DNA of 64,000 nt, taken from contig NW_009799100.1 of assembly GCF_000213175.1 (NCBI RefSeq), positions 3,119,433 to 3,183,432 of the forward strand, read 5' to 3'. The DNA is from Neurospora tetrasperma FGSC 2508. Lineage: Eukaryota; Ascomycota; Sordariomycetes; Sordariales; Sordariaceae. Numbering within the stretch: the first letter of the stretch is position 1; each line of letters starts with the position of its first letter. Both the position numbers and the translations under genes were made by a program. Below, one piece after another: positions 48,541 to 58,463 of the stretch. The notes below the pieces were generated by a model. It worked only from the letters and a program-made list of their open reading frames with translations. It was not told where the DNA came from and ran no database searches.

Positions 48541-49353
48541 AATATCAATGATATGAAGGAAGATGAGGAGGAGGCTTACCTGGCGCCGCTTCAGGTTCAG
48601 CTTATAGAGGACGGACCGGCTGGAACCCCGAGCAAACTTCAACTTGTTGGATTGGTTCTATTGAAGGCATCATCGTGGCTCGCGGTACCACAGTTTCGAC
48701 GAGTGGGCTTATTTTTCATCACTGACGAGGCGCCTCAGTGGAACTCTGCCCCTGACAATGAACTTCAAGACGACGAACAACGGGACAACGAAACGGCTAC
48801 TCACATGAACGTCGACTTTGAAAGCTCTTCGGACCCCGAATCTCGCGCCGTCCGATATCCGGACCCAAACTACCATCACCACCCGCCAGACACATACGAC
48901 GACTCCAGTAATTCACAACCGGACGACGTTTGCTCCGACGATTCCTACTCATCTAACCCCTTTGCCAACGCTACATGGGAAAGTGAGTCCGGTGAGGAAA
49001 CAGAAAGAGATCCCGCCGAGTTCAACGAATACTATTACGAAGACTTCTCCGTCTGGGCAACGGGCATCGAGCGCCTTAAGAACCAGGGCTTCCTGCGTAA
49101 CATTGACACATGGTTCGCTCAAAGAATTCAGCAAGGGCAACGATCGGATCCCTTGAAGGAAGACCCCTACGTCAACGGTCCACGTCCGCTGAACACCAAT
49201 CTGGCAACGCGATACTCACCGTGTCTCCCACGGACGTTCTACCATCGGATTAATAGGTTTCTGGAGACCTGTCAGGCTGTGGCTCGACTTAAGCCTGACG
49301 TGGTGCTGGGTGGCGGGGAGGCAAATGGTTATTTTGTTTATGAGATTGTGTGA
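48541..49353 (+). pseudogene. Former C-terminal part of the HET gene beyond the MITE
   Basis: Open for 270 codons from the right target duplication to TGA at 49,351-49,353. The sequence (YLAPLQVQLIEDG, LVGLVLLKASS, QFRRVGLFFI) resembles the C-terminal region usual in HET-domain proteins, where a domain ends in xFRRVGxF. The next part is acidic and Asp/Ser-rich (about 48,775-49,030), and the end is FLETCQAVARLKPD...YFVYEIV. Its frame is the direct continuation of exon 3 of the HET gene on the other side of the insertion. It has no promoter or leader of its own; ATG 48,553 could be used only if transcription reads through. It still lacks internal stops, so the disruption is recent or this part is still under selection in another form. 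Confidence 0.75.
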
Positions 49354-49815
49354 AGGCCGAGTGGAGTTGGGTCGCTGTAGGCATTCAGGTTATCATGTTG
49401 AAAGGCTGAGATTTTGATCAGAAAACAGCCTAACGTCCAACACTGATATGAGCAGCGTACATATCCATCGTCATCTTTGTTCTTTTTGATTAGATGGGCA
49501 GTGGATGGAGGTCAGCGTCAGTAGGAAATAACAGAACTTGGGCGACAGACCTGCCCTGCTCGAAGTACTCGACATAAGTAGTTGCCGGAATTGGACTGCG
49601 GTTCATCTGATCACCAAGTTCGCATTACGGAATTTCACCTTCCCAGGTAGATGTTGTTGGTTGATCTGAAATGATGCAAGGGCGCTAGAATGGAAGGTCA
49701 GAGACAAAGCCAAGATACCATCTATGACAGAAAGTTTCAGATGGGGAGAAAAAAAGAGGAAGAGAACTAGGTAGCAAATAAATACTCTGGTCGCACAAGC
49801 GACAGCGGGACCCAC
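49354..49815. other. Intergenic sequence left of the LINE remnant
   Basis: 3' region of the HET locus followed by AT-richer sequence. No supported gene or repeat structure was recognised. Confidence 0.45.
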
Positions 49816-50241
49816 ATGCGGGTCGCCAACGCCGTTACAAACACCGCTCGCCACTCTACCAGGCGGCAGATGCGCTCAAAGGCATACCAATGGCACGCTG
49901 CCAGCGCTCAGATCTACCGGTATCGAGCTTATAACACGCAACAAGGAAGCCGGCCGTTCTCACGCTCCGGCAGCCTCGACATCACATCTGCCACATCTAT
50001 GGCTCGATCAGAGCACAAACATAGCCGACTGCTTTACGACCAACTGTCACGAAAGGAGGCCCGAGTACTTGCTCAGCTGAGAACAGGTATGGAAAGACTC
50101 AACGGTTACCTGCACTGCATTGGAGCAGCACCGTTAGATCACTGCGGGCACAATGGAAGGGTAATATACCTGACACGGAGCCAAAAAGCCAAGCAATGGA
50201 CAAACAGGCAATTCTATATCGCTCGATTCCTTCCTGTTTAA
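49816..50241 (+). mobile_element. LINE (non-LTR) ribonuclease-H domain remnant
   Basis: A 141-codon open stretch whose second half (LLYDQLSRKEARVLAQLRTGMERLNGYLHCIGA, followed by a CGH-type cysteine/histidine end) closely follows the pattern after the RNase H domain of fungal LINE polyproteins. In those, a leucine-rich LSRxEAxxLxQLRTG motif precedes a CxCG zinc-like end. No reverse transcriptase, endonuclease, poly(A) tail or target duplication is visible nearby. Composition is GC-normal with no obvious RIP, as expected for a fragment this short. I read it as a severely truncated LINE copy, not a functional host gene; a domesticated RNase-H-like gene is the less likely alternative. Confidence 0.6.
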
Positions 50242-50283
50242 ATACCTAGTCTATATCCGTCCGGCCGTGGATTATGTCTTGCT

Positions 50284-51426
50284 CTAGTTCAACGCCTGTG
50301 CCCCGTACACCTTCTCGAACTCCTTGCTGAACGGCTGGTCGATATACCCAACCGGCGACTTGGGCAGATAGAACGTATCCCTGTCATACGGGTTCAACTC
50401 GATGCCCTCCTTGATCCTAAACGGCAGGTCCGGTGTCGAGATGAAGTGTCGCCCGAACGTAGCAACCACGTCCTTCTCCGGGAACTCATGATCAACCAAA
50501 TGCTTCGCCGTCTCGGCCGTAAGCCCGCCGGCGATCAGTAACGGCCCATCCCACAACCTGGCCGCAAAAGCCAAGCTCTCCTCATCCTCCCCGGGCTGAA
50601 CATCCATATTCCCGGCAACTCGCGATTGTGTAAGATGCAGGTACGCCAGTCCAAACCCGCTGATCTTCCGAATCACATCCTCAAACTGCGGCACCAGATC
50701 CTTCTTCATCTTCATCCCCTGGAACGTGCTGTACGGACTGAGCCGGATGCCCGTCCTCTCGGCGCCAACAGCCTCCACCACAGCCTTGACCACCTCGAGC
50801 GCGAACCGCGACCGATTCTCGACGCTGCCACCGTATTCATCCGTCCGCTGGTTGCACGTGTCCTGAAGGAACTGATCAATCAGGTACCCGTTCGCGCCAT
50901 GGATTTCGACGCCATCGAATCCAGCCTCAATTGCGTTCTTGGCCGCGCCCGCATACTCGGCCACCCGCTCCTTGATCTCGGCCACCGTCATCTCCTCGGG
51001 CACTGGAGCCCCTTCCTCCATGGGCACGGCACTCGAGCTCTTGAGCTTGAACCCCCCTTCCTTAGCCAGCACCTCGGGGTTAGCAGCCCGCCCGAGCGAC
51101 CACAACTGACAGAAAATGAAGCTGCCTTTGGCGTGCACGGCGTCGGTGATCTTCTTCCAGGCGGCGATCTGCGCGGCGTTGTAAATACCCGGGACGTTGT
51201 CGTAGCCGCCTGCCGCGGGGGAGATGAAGGTTGCTTCAGTAACGAGCAGGGTGCCCGGGACGGAGGCACGTTGCGAGTAGTAGGTGGTCATGAGCGGGAC
51301 GATGGGGACGTGCTCGTCGTCAGACCGGAAACGGGTCAGGGGGGCCATGGCAAGACGGTGGGCAAGGGTGATTCTGGGGGTGAGTTTGAGCGGCTGGAAG
51401 AGCCGGGACTCAGCAGCGGCGGCCAT
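50284..51426 (-). CDS. Old yellow enzyme family NAD(P)H:flavin oxidoreductase
   Basis: FMN-dependent ene-reductase of the OYE family (reduces alpha,beta-unsaturated carbonyls using NADPH). It is 380 residues in one exon, with ATG 51,426 preceded by purine-rich leader on the coding strand. Visible family features are LxxRxAMAPLTRFR near residue 25-34 (FMN side), TEATFISP (about 63-70), FCQLWSLGRAA (about 105-115), and the catalytic HGANGYLIDQFLQDTCNQRTDEYGGS block. In that block H176 and N179 are the substrate-anchoring pair and Y198 the proton donor. RSRFALEVV (about 205-213) and IAGGLT/FGRHFISTPDLP (phosphate-binding end) follow. It is full-length for the family. Fungal members often sit in secondary-metabolite clusters, but nothing around this one suggests that. 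Confidence 0.93.
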   Translation of the reverse strand: MAAAAESRLFQPLKLTPRITLAHRLAMAPLTRFRSDDEHVPIVPLMTTYYSQRASVPGTLLVTEATFISPAAGGYDNVPGIYNAAQIAAWKKITDAVHAKGSFIFCQLWSLGRAANPEVLAKEGGFKLKSSSAVPMEEGAPVPEEMTVAEIKERVAEYAGAAKNAIEAGFDGVEIHGANGYLIDQFLQDTCNQRTDEYGGSVENRSRFALEVVKAVVEAVGAERTGIRLSPYSTFQGMKMKKDLVPQFEDVIRKISGFGLAYLHLTQSRVAGNMDVQPGEDEESLAFAARLWDGPLLIAGGLTAETAKHLVDHEFPEKDVVATFGRHFISTPDLPFRIKEGIELNPYDRDTFYLPKSPVGYIDQPFSKEFEKVYGAQALN

Positions 51427-52901
51427 TGTGGATAGTGTTTCTACGTGGTTCCAGGGGTTGTTGACTGGGAGTTTTTAACGGCTCTATCTAGAAAAGACGG
51501 GTTGGGTATAACGAGTGAGGTTGTAATGTGTAGTGTAGTCTCTGAGAGATGAGAACACGTGTGCTTGTGGTAAGTATCTGAGAATTTTCATAGAGAGTCG
51601 TATACCAGAGATGGGTTCCCTCTATATACTCTATCGGTGTCTGCACGAAACCGGTTTGTATCATCGGTATTATAGGCTCCACCACGATTTCAAATCAACG
51701 ACACATCGGCGACATTCTTCGCTTCTCTATATCCCGGTATTCCCGATCGTGGTATTCGCTACCAACGGCACAAATCGGTACAGCCAAGGCGCCAGCCAAG
51801 CCCCTAATCCGTACAGGAAACCAGGGGTATGAATATGGTAAAAATGGCTATTTGCTGTGAGGTTGATTGATAATCAGTAGAATCTCCATCCGCCTCAATG
51901 ATGTGATGAACGGCAGCCTGACCTGCCTAAATGGGATAGTTGAAGGTGAAGACTATCGGAAGACGTTTGGTGAGGCCAAAAGGTTCATGACAAGTAGACT
52001 TGTCTCAGTGATGATATCAATTGACTACCACAGAACTATCTAGTGTCGAGGATTCTCGGGGTTCTTATACGTACCTTGTCCGTTTGTATGGACTGGCTTA
52101 CCTCGCGCTTCTCTCTAGGAGGAGCGTCGGGGGAAATATGAAATCGGCTGAATAAGTTATAATAGCGTCAACACAACTTGGGATAGGGATCTAATGACAC
52201 GCATTCTACTGCCTTATTTAGGTGTCTTTCTGGCTGTGTTTTTCATTCTACTTTCAAATAAGTTTCTGTCGCCGCGTTCAGGCCTTCTTCAGGCTCTGAG
52301 CATTTCGTCTCATAAAAAACAATACTCATCACCGGGTCGAAAATTGGTCTTTTAATACGCAAGTTATCATCAAGTGTCATTCATGGAGTAGGAGGTTGCG
52401 TGTGGAAGAGTAGTGAGTCTCGGCATCTCTAGTCAATATGCCGGTGAAGTACTATTGATATAACAAAAACCAAAAAGCAATGCCTGTATCAAGGTCGATG
52501 TTACTTACTCCAGGACAAGCACACGAACAGCTACTTTTGACGTTCTCTTTACTTTTTCTTATTTCTGATTTCCATCTATTTTAACCTTTTTGTTGTTGTT
52601 GTATCTGTACATACTCTTTGCCTTTCTGTTCCTGTTTACTGTGTTCCTTCGTGTTCTTCGACCAGATTCTTTGTTTGTAGCTCGTACTTTGTACAACACT
52701 TCTTCATCCAACTTTCATCGTGCAATGGTCCGCTTCTTGGGTCTCTGCCGCTTTATGTCCTTCATGGATGATTCTTTGCCAGGAAGCCCGTATCATCTTG
52801 AGGAGAAGATACGGGTTAGTTAAAGAAATGATGAAGCACCTGTTTCCAGCTTCAAGTAAAATGCCAGCCGCTAGCGCGCTATGAGGGACCGAGAAGATAA
52901 A
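51427..52901. other. Intergenic with LTR fragment
   Basis: About 1.5 kb between the OYE gene start and the F-box gene 3' end. It contains the diverged LTR fragment at 51,902-52,113. The remainder has T-rich tracts (52,540-52,620) and short open frames without domains. The OYE promoter occupies the left part. Confidence 0.5.
51902..52113 (+). repeat. Diverged LTR fragment related to the solo LTR at 3,168
   Basis: Starts TGTGATGAACGGCAGCC and follows the solo LTR at 3,168-3,360 over roughly 200 bp: shared blocks include GAACGGCAG, CTGCCTAA, GTTTGGTGA, ATTGACTAC and GAACTATCTA. The right half of the LTR is not recognisable, so this is a truncated or strongly diverged copy. No retroelement interior is next to it. 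A downstream AATGA (52,193-52,197) matches the pentamer before the start, but the sequence before it does not end in CA, so I do not claim it as a target duplication. Confidence 0.7.
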
Positions 52902-55511
52902 TCAAGTAGAAGAGGAGGAGTTCGAGCTGCTAGTAGCATTGTCAATGCTCCGAGCGGCGGCTTCGTTAGGACGAAGATTGGCGACAGCGGCGGCACTTCC
53001 AAAGATGGAAGGTGGTACGGCTATGCCGTGATGGGCAGCGGCGGCCGGAATACCTCCGGGCACCAAAGAAGTGGAAGAAATTGAGTCAGCAACGGTTGCA
53101 ACAGCAGGAATACCCTCCACCACAGATACATGGGGAATGCCAGCCGCAGCCATAACTTCCCCAACCGCGGCCTTAGCCTTCTCAGCCGCAGCGCTGGCCT
53201 TCGCAGCCTTTGTAGCGGAAGCTTTGACTTCTGCAACCTCAGCCGCCTCGCGCTCGTATGACTCCTTCAGAGTTTGGTGTCTCGCCCACCTCCACTCAAG
53301 CTCGAACATCGAGTACTCCGGATCGCGGGCGATTCCCGGGCTGAGGTGGCGGTCGGGTGTCCGTGGAATGTGACCCAGCTCGAGTTGCTTGATGCGATAC
53401 TCGTCGCTTTGTCTGTAGTTGTAGATTCGCAAGACCTTCCTCTTTTCGAGGGTGATGGTTTCCGGGGTTGGGGTCATTGCCGTCTTGTTGTTCTTGTCGT
53501 TCGTGATCTCTTTCTCTTCCCCCCCTTTGTTGTTTGATCCGTTGCCGTCCTCTTTGGCGGCTGGTTTGACTGCTTCAACCTGTTTCTTGATCCTGACAAA
53601 GACCTTGCCGCTATCCGCATGGCCATAGCCGTATCTGTCCTTGGCTCTGCAGATGCCAATCTCCTCAAGGTGAGGGATGCGATCAAAGTAAAGATTTGCG
53701 ACGGTCGTATCATCGTCATAGACCTGCGAAAAGTCAGGTGGAGGTCTAGAGGCGTGCCTGAGCATGGTGAACTTCCTGATGTTGTTGTGAGCCCTGAGGG
53801 CTTCGATCATGTTGGTCTAAACAAGTTAGATATCTGTGAAAAGATGGCTACCCATGATGGCAGAAAGGGGCTAGATTGTGTGATGCTTACATCTTCAGCC
53901 TGGCAATGAGGCTCGCTGAACTCCCAAAACAGATGCTTAAGTTGAGAGAGACTCTCTACAGCGTCTAGTCATAACATCGATGTCAGCAAGGGACAGGCTA
54001 AGGATTGCTTTCTGTGCATATAAGCTGGGATTATGGTATGGGCATCAATAACTTACACTGAGGTGTTCGATGTTGACGACTTATTCTGATGCCTCTTGTT
54101 CCCAGAAAACAAGCTGTCTCGATAAACTGCGAGCTCTGGAGCGATTTGAAAACTTCATTGTCCGGACGGTCCCATACGCCTGTGGAACGGCTCCTCAAAA
54201 CACGCAGATTGGGGAAGGAGCGGATGAGGGTTCCCATGAGAGGAGCAAGAGAGTCCAGCGTGATGCTCCTAACGGTAGGAAGGGTGCGATTCTTGAAAGC
54301 ATTTCTCAGCGTGTCGTATTTCTTCGACGAAGAAATTTCAAGTGAGACAAGATTGACCATGCCTGCGATGACTGTACGGACACAATCGAGGCGGCCAGCT
54401 TCTCCCCAACCATTCCACTTGTTTGGGCGGCTCACGTAAGCACGACCATTTGGAGGGGGGCTAATAATCAAATGTCTGTAGATATAGGAAGTTGATTAGC
54501 ACTTTGATATCTCTTCATATACCATGGAAAAAGCGAGGGTAATTGGGAGTTGAGTTGGGAGTATGGGATCACGTACTTCACTCTTGAGATAATCCCGCAA
54601 TTGCGGTTGGCCTCGGAGAGCCGCGTGAAATCATCTTTCAAAAACTCATCAAACTCTGTCCAAATTTGCAGGTAATCGTGCGCCCCAAAGGCAACGCAAA
54701 GATCCCGAAATCGCTTGCATGTCTGAGAAAGACCGTGAAGCTTCTCGTCGGTCAAAGAACCGGCACAACGTTTTCCCTCGTGTTGCGCATGAGCGTATGC
54801 ATGACCGTCTGGCTGGCCCTGCTGCTGACCTTCTATTTGGGCGGAAAGAGGGAACTTTGGCGGAGAATAATGCCACTCGTGAACACCGCCCATGACATAC
54901 GACACAATCATGTTGAGGATTTCGCTGGGAAGGTTGGTGATCAAGACCTTCTTGGTCGAGTGAATCGCCGGGGGACCGGCGGGTCTTATCGAGGCTTCAA
55001 GGCCGTCGACGTGACGGGTCAGGTCATTGATCTGTTGCCTCTGTTGCGCGATCCACTGCTGACAACCAGGACACGGACAGCCTTCCTCAAAGAACATCGG
55101 GCCCATGTCAACGGGGACGACTGGCAATGGCTGAAATACCATGTGGCCCACGGTATTGGGGATGACAAGCAGTGGCTGATCTACCATTGGCTGACCCACA
55201 CCAGACAATACATTGTCTTGCCGAAGAGTCGCAGAGGCAGGAGTCGAAATGTCCGGCTCAGCCTTGAAAGCCATATGGTCTTGAACGCCCGACGACGCTA
55301 AAGCAGGATCACGGCTGGCCATAGAGTTGCTTGGTGGGAGGCTTGCCTGAAGTTGGCTGGAAGCCGAAGTTTGCTGATTCTGACCAGTGCCCTGGCTCGG
55401 AGTAGAAACGATGAGGTTGTTCTCTGCGCCCCTCTGTATCATAGGAGTGCGCAAGGAATAATTATTGGGCGAGGTTGGACTCGAAGCGAGTCTAGCCACA
55501 AGGAGGGGCAT
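52902..55511 (-). CDS. F-box-like protein with leucine-rich-type repeat region
   Basis: Four exons on the minus strand: 55,511-54,577, 54,475-54,057, 53,964-53,891 and 53,816-52,902. They are separated by introns of 101, 92 and 74 nt with GTACGT/CAG, GTAAGT/TAG and GTAAGC/TAG sites, all in phase, giving 780 residues. The N-terminal 185 residues are Ser/Gln/Pro-rich with a CPCPGC cluster at 145-150. An F-box-like segment begins near 190 (ITNLPSEILNMIVSYV) and continues after an insert with LHGLSQTCKRFRDL. The middle (exons 2-3) has leucine-spaced repeats (TLPTVRSITLDSL, FPNLRVLRS, LKHLFWEF), the usual substrate-recognition part. The C-terminus is charged, then an Ala/Lys helix and an Ala-rich tail. 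Probably an SCF substrate receptor; its target is unknown. Confidence 0.8.
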
Positions 55512-56603
55512 TTTGAAGTGTCGCTACCTTAGCAAAACGGCGCTGAAGTTGCAAAGCGAAGGGGTTGTTTGTTGTGTTAACCGAGTTACTTGAACAAAAG
55601 GAGAATGCGAAAAAACAGATCTGGGTTGAAAAAGAAAAGAGTTGGATATTAATAGTTCGAGTGAAATGAAAATTAGTCAACGTGTTCGTGAATAGGTTAA
55701 GGTCCCTCTACAACCTGGTGCTGTATCCGCCTACTCTTCAGGTTCGTTGTTGTATCTTGCCACAAGGTTGAGGAGAATCCTGTGAAGTGACACAGAGCAG
55801 GATACTGCTAGACAGTGAGCTCATGTTCTCAACGAGAACCTGAGCATATTGATTTGAGTGATTTGCAACCTCTTCGGATAAAGTGTGAATGGGATCGATA
55901 GCAAGAGCACAGTGTATCTAGAATATGAAGTCTTTGACGGGACAGTCGGCATTTGCCTGATCCGAACTGCCAGACATCAACTTAGGCAAGAAAGGTATCA
56001 TCTGAATGACTTCAATGGTCGAATCGAGGAGAGAGAGAAATTTCAAAAACCAGTGACTGTACCGCAGTGCAGTGCTGTGATGATTCTGAACCGTTATAGC
56101 GAAGCAAGCAGCTGCCACCCCTTGGTACCGCCTGTATATCAGGGTCATCCGTTGTGTTCACGCACACCCCCCTTCCTGTTTTTTTTCTTTTTTTTTTTTT
56201 TCTTCACAGTACAAGGGCCTAGACTCAAACATACTTGATGCCAGCGCAAAACCTGCGCAAGATATCAATGTGGTTGAACCAGCAGAAACCAAAGTGGGGG
56301 AAGGTTTTTGAATTCGGAATGTAAAGGGTTTGGATTCCGAATTGAGGCACAGGGGGTAGAAAGAGCCTTGATCCGAACAAGTGGAATTGTTCATTATGTT
56401 TGGACGTCCTAGAGAATTATCAGTAACATGAACATGTGGCATGGAAGAGTTTGCGGAAATCTTCCAGCATAGAAACAGCGCTCACCGATCGAATATGCCC
56501 GCTTGTTAAATGACCATGAGGATGCTGCCATTGCCAATGGAGCGTCTTCTCAGGTAACCAGCGCCTTGTAGGCATCGCATGATTGACGACCAGATTCCAG
56601 GTA
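55512..56603. other. Intergenic between the two F-box-like genes
   Basis: Holds the promoter of the larger F-box gene and the 3' end of the smaller one. A T-rich homopolymer (56,179-56,201, one C interruption) is the only marked feature. Open frames under 120 codons have no domains. Confidence 0.5.
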
Positions 56604-57364
56604 TCAAGAGAACAGTGGTACAGCCCACCAGGCTCCAAGCACGACTAGCAAGGCCAATACCATGAGCGGTATGTCGATTGTAAGCTTGAGTCGAATCCAC
56701 CTCTTTACTCTGTTTCTTAGCTTCCTGCGATGTACGCACGTTGAGGTGCTGTATACCAGACACCCAAGGCCGGGGCGGGCTTCACACTCATTGTGCTCTC
56801 TCCAACGCTGCATAAGAAGTCTAGAGGTACTGTGGATCAGTGCTTATTCACCGGCAAGAAGTAAAGTAAAGAAGCTTGGGATAACACTGTGGTAAAGTAG
56901 AAGGAAAAACAAACTCACTTTACACTGCCTCGGCAAAACCTCACGTCGCTACCAAGGTCACAACTCCTGTGATTGGGGCAACCCAAGTGCAACCTACGAC
57001 ATTGGACAAGCCACTCGACCTTCTTACGCACACCGGTGTCCACGAGATTGTAAAGGTATCTGTTGACGTGTTTCATGGATAGGGCATCGGGGTAAATGAG
57101 TTGTTCGGTAATGAGGAGATGGATCTCGGCTGGCAGCTCCATGAATGATGGCTTTCGAGCAGCGGGAGAAGTCAAGCCAACATGGACGTCTGTATAGGGT
57201 TTGCGTTCCAAGCTCGCGTGTTCGGAAAACTTTGTGAGGAGCTCCGTGTTCGAGGCCGACTGACCATCGGGCGTCGTTGAGTTGAGTGGGTCGGAGCCCG
57301 GGATTTGTGGGGCCAGATACGGAGGTGCGGGTCCGCACTTATATCGACGAGTAGGTGATGCCAT
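56604..57364 (-). CDS. Small F-box-like protein with C-terminal membrane anchor
   Basis: Two exons, 57,364-56,919 and 56,820-56,604, with a 98-nt intron (GTGAGT...CTCTAG), 220 residues. Residues ~74-110 form an F-box-like motif (SFMELPAEIHLLITEQL, ALSMKHVNRYLYNLV). A Cys/His-rich stretch follows at about 122-144 (CRRLHLGCPNHRSC...FC) that could bind a metal. Exon 2 adds basic residues (RRKLRNRVKRWIRLKL) and ends in one hydrophobic span (MVLALLVVLGAWWAVPLF), a plausible tail anchor. Splicing is supported by phase and by the sensible C-terminus. Many short fungal F-box-like proteins have this layout. Its localisation to a membrane is inferred from the tail only. Confidence 0.68.
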
Positions 57365-58463
57365 AGCAATCTACCTCAAATGTACTCCGCGTAAGGTATG
57401 AGAAGAAAACAGGGAGAGAATTGGGTTGAGACGGAATGCAGACCGGACTGTGATGGAGGTCAAACAAGTGTGCGTCGATGTTGATACAGACTGGGAGAGT
57501 GTGCGCGCATTGAGAAGATGAGGTTCAACACGACGTTCGAGCGAGGGTGCAGGTTCAGTAATCTTTTCGAAAACCAAGACTATACAGGACACTTTGCTGG
57601 AAACATCAATGAAAACTAATCAGATCGCCCGATGGACCACAGGGATGATGCGTCATTCTAGCAGACGAGTGGTGTGAAGATTAGAAAAAAGCTGGAGCCT
57701 GGCCGTTGTGGTGTATCAACACCACGCGGGATGAACACTAGGCCAACCATGCTGCCCCTGAGTCTCTGAGGAGTGGAGATCATTTGTACCTTTTAGAAGG
57801 CAACCGAGAATCGCAAGACTTTTGTCCAAGCGAGGGATTGGTTAATCAGAAGCTGGGTGTGACCTGGAAACGCGGCGTTGCCCCTGGAGGCTGAATTGAC
57901 CGACCAACAAACTCCGACAACAGGCAACAGAAATAATCGCCAATCGCCATTACACTTGCTGTAGCGGAATACGAAACACCCCAAACAAGCAGGACAGGGG
58001 CATGATGGATCCAAGATGGCTGACGACAGTTGTTGGTCGAACAAGTAGAGACAAACGAAATTCCAGGAAGCCAACCAAAGCAAGTCATCAGGAGAAATTG
58101 CTAGTGAAGGTGATAAGAGGCCGTCAAGGTAAAGCAACAGCGAATTGAAGTGTTGGGGAGTGTGTAGTGCTGGGACTTGGTGTGCTTGCCCCATGCCGTC
58201 TGTGCCAAGCATGTCCCGCTTATCACGTGATCTCGTGCCACCGGCCGGCAATTGGCGTTGCTGGAAAGGCGGGGCAGCCGGGAACAAGTCGCGCCCACCC
58301 AGCGATAGGTACCTACTATGACGTCCTCTGTTTGGGCACCGTGAAAGCCTCCCGATGTTCATATACCCTCCGCGCCCGACTCTCCTACTGAGAACCTCAT
58401 CACATTCTTGTGGTTTGCTTCAAATTGCTTGCACGTAAAGATGCACTAGATGCCCTTGAGAGT
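57365..58463. promoter_or_regulatory. Divergent promoter region, small F-box gene / EXO5
   Basis: 1.1 kb between divergent start codons. A 189-codon minus-strand open stretch (57,793-58,362) has no domain and sits where the EXO5 promoter must be, so it is not called a gene. No RNA gene seen. Confidence 0.45.

Noticed and set aside
52193-52197. AATGA as a second target duplication for the LTR fragment at 51,902
   Set aside because: The sequence before it does not end in CA and is not homologous to the solo LTR end; a pentamer match over 300 bp is easily chance.
57793-58362. 189-codon minus-strand open frame between the small F-box gene and EXO5
   Set aside because: No domain, and it occupies the necessary divergent promoter region.
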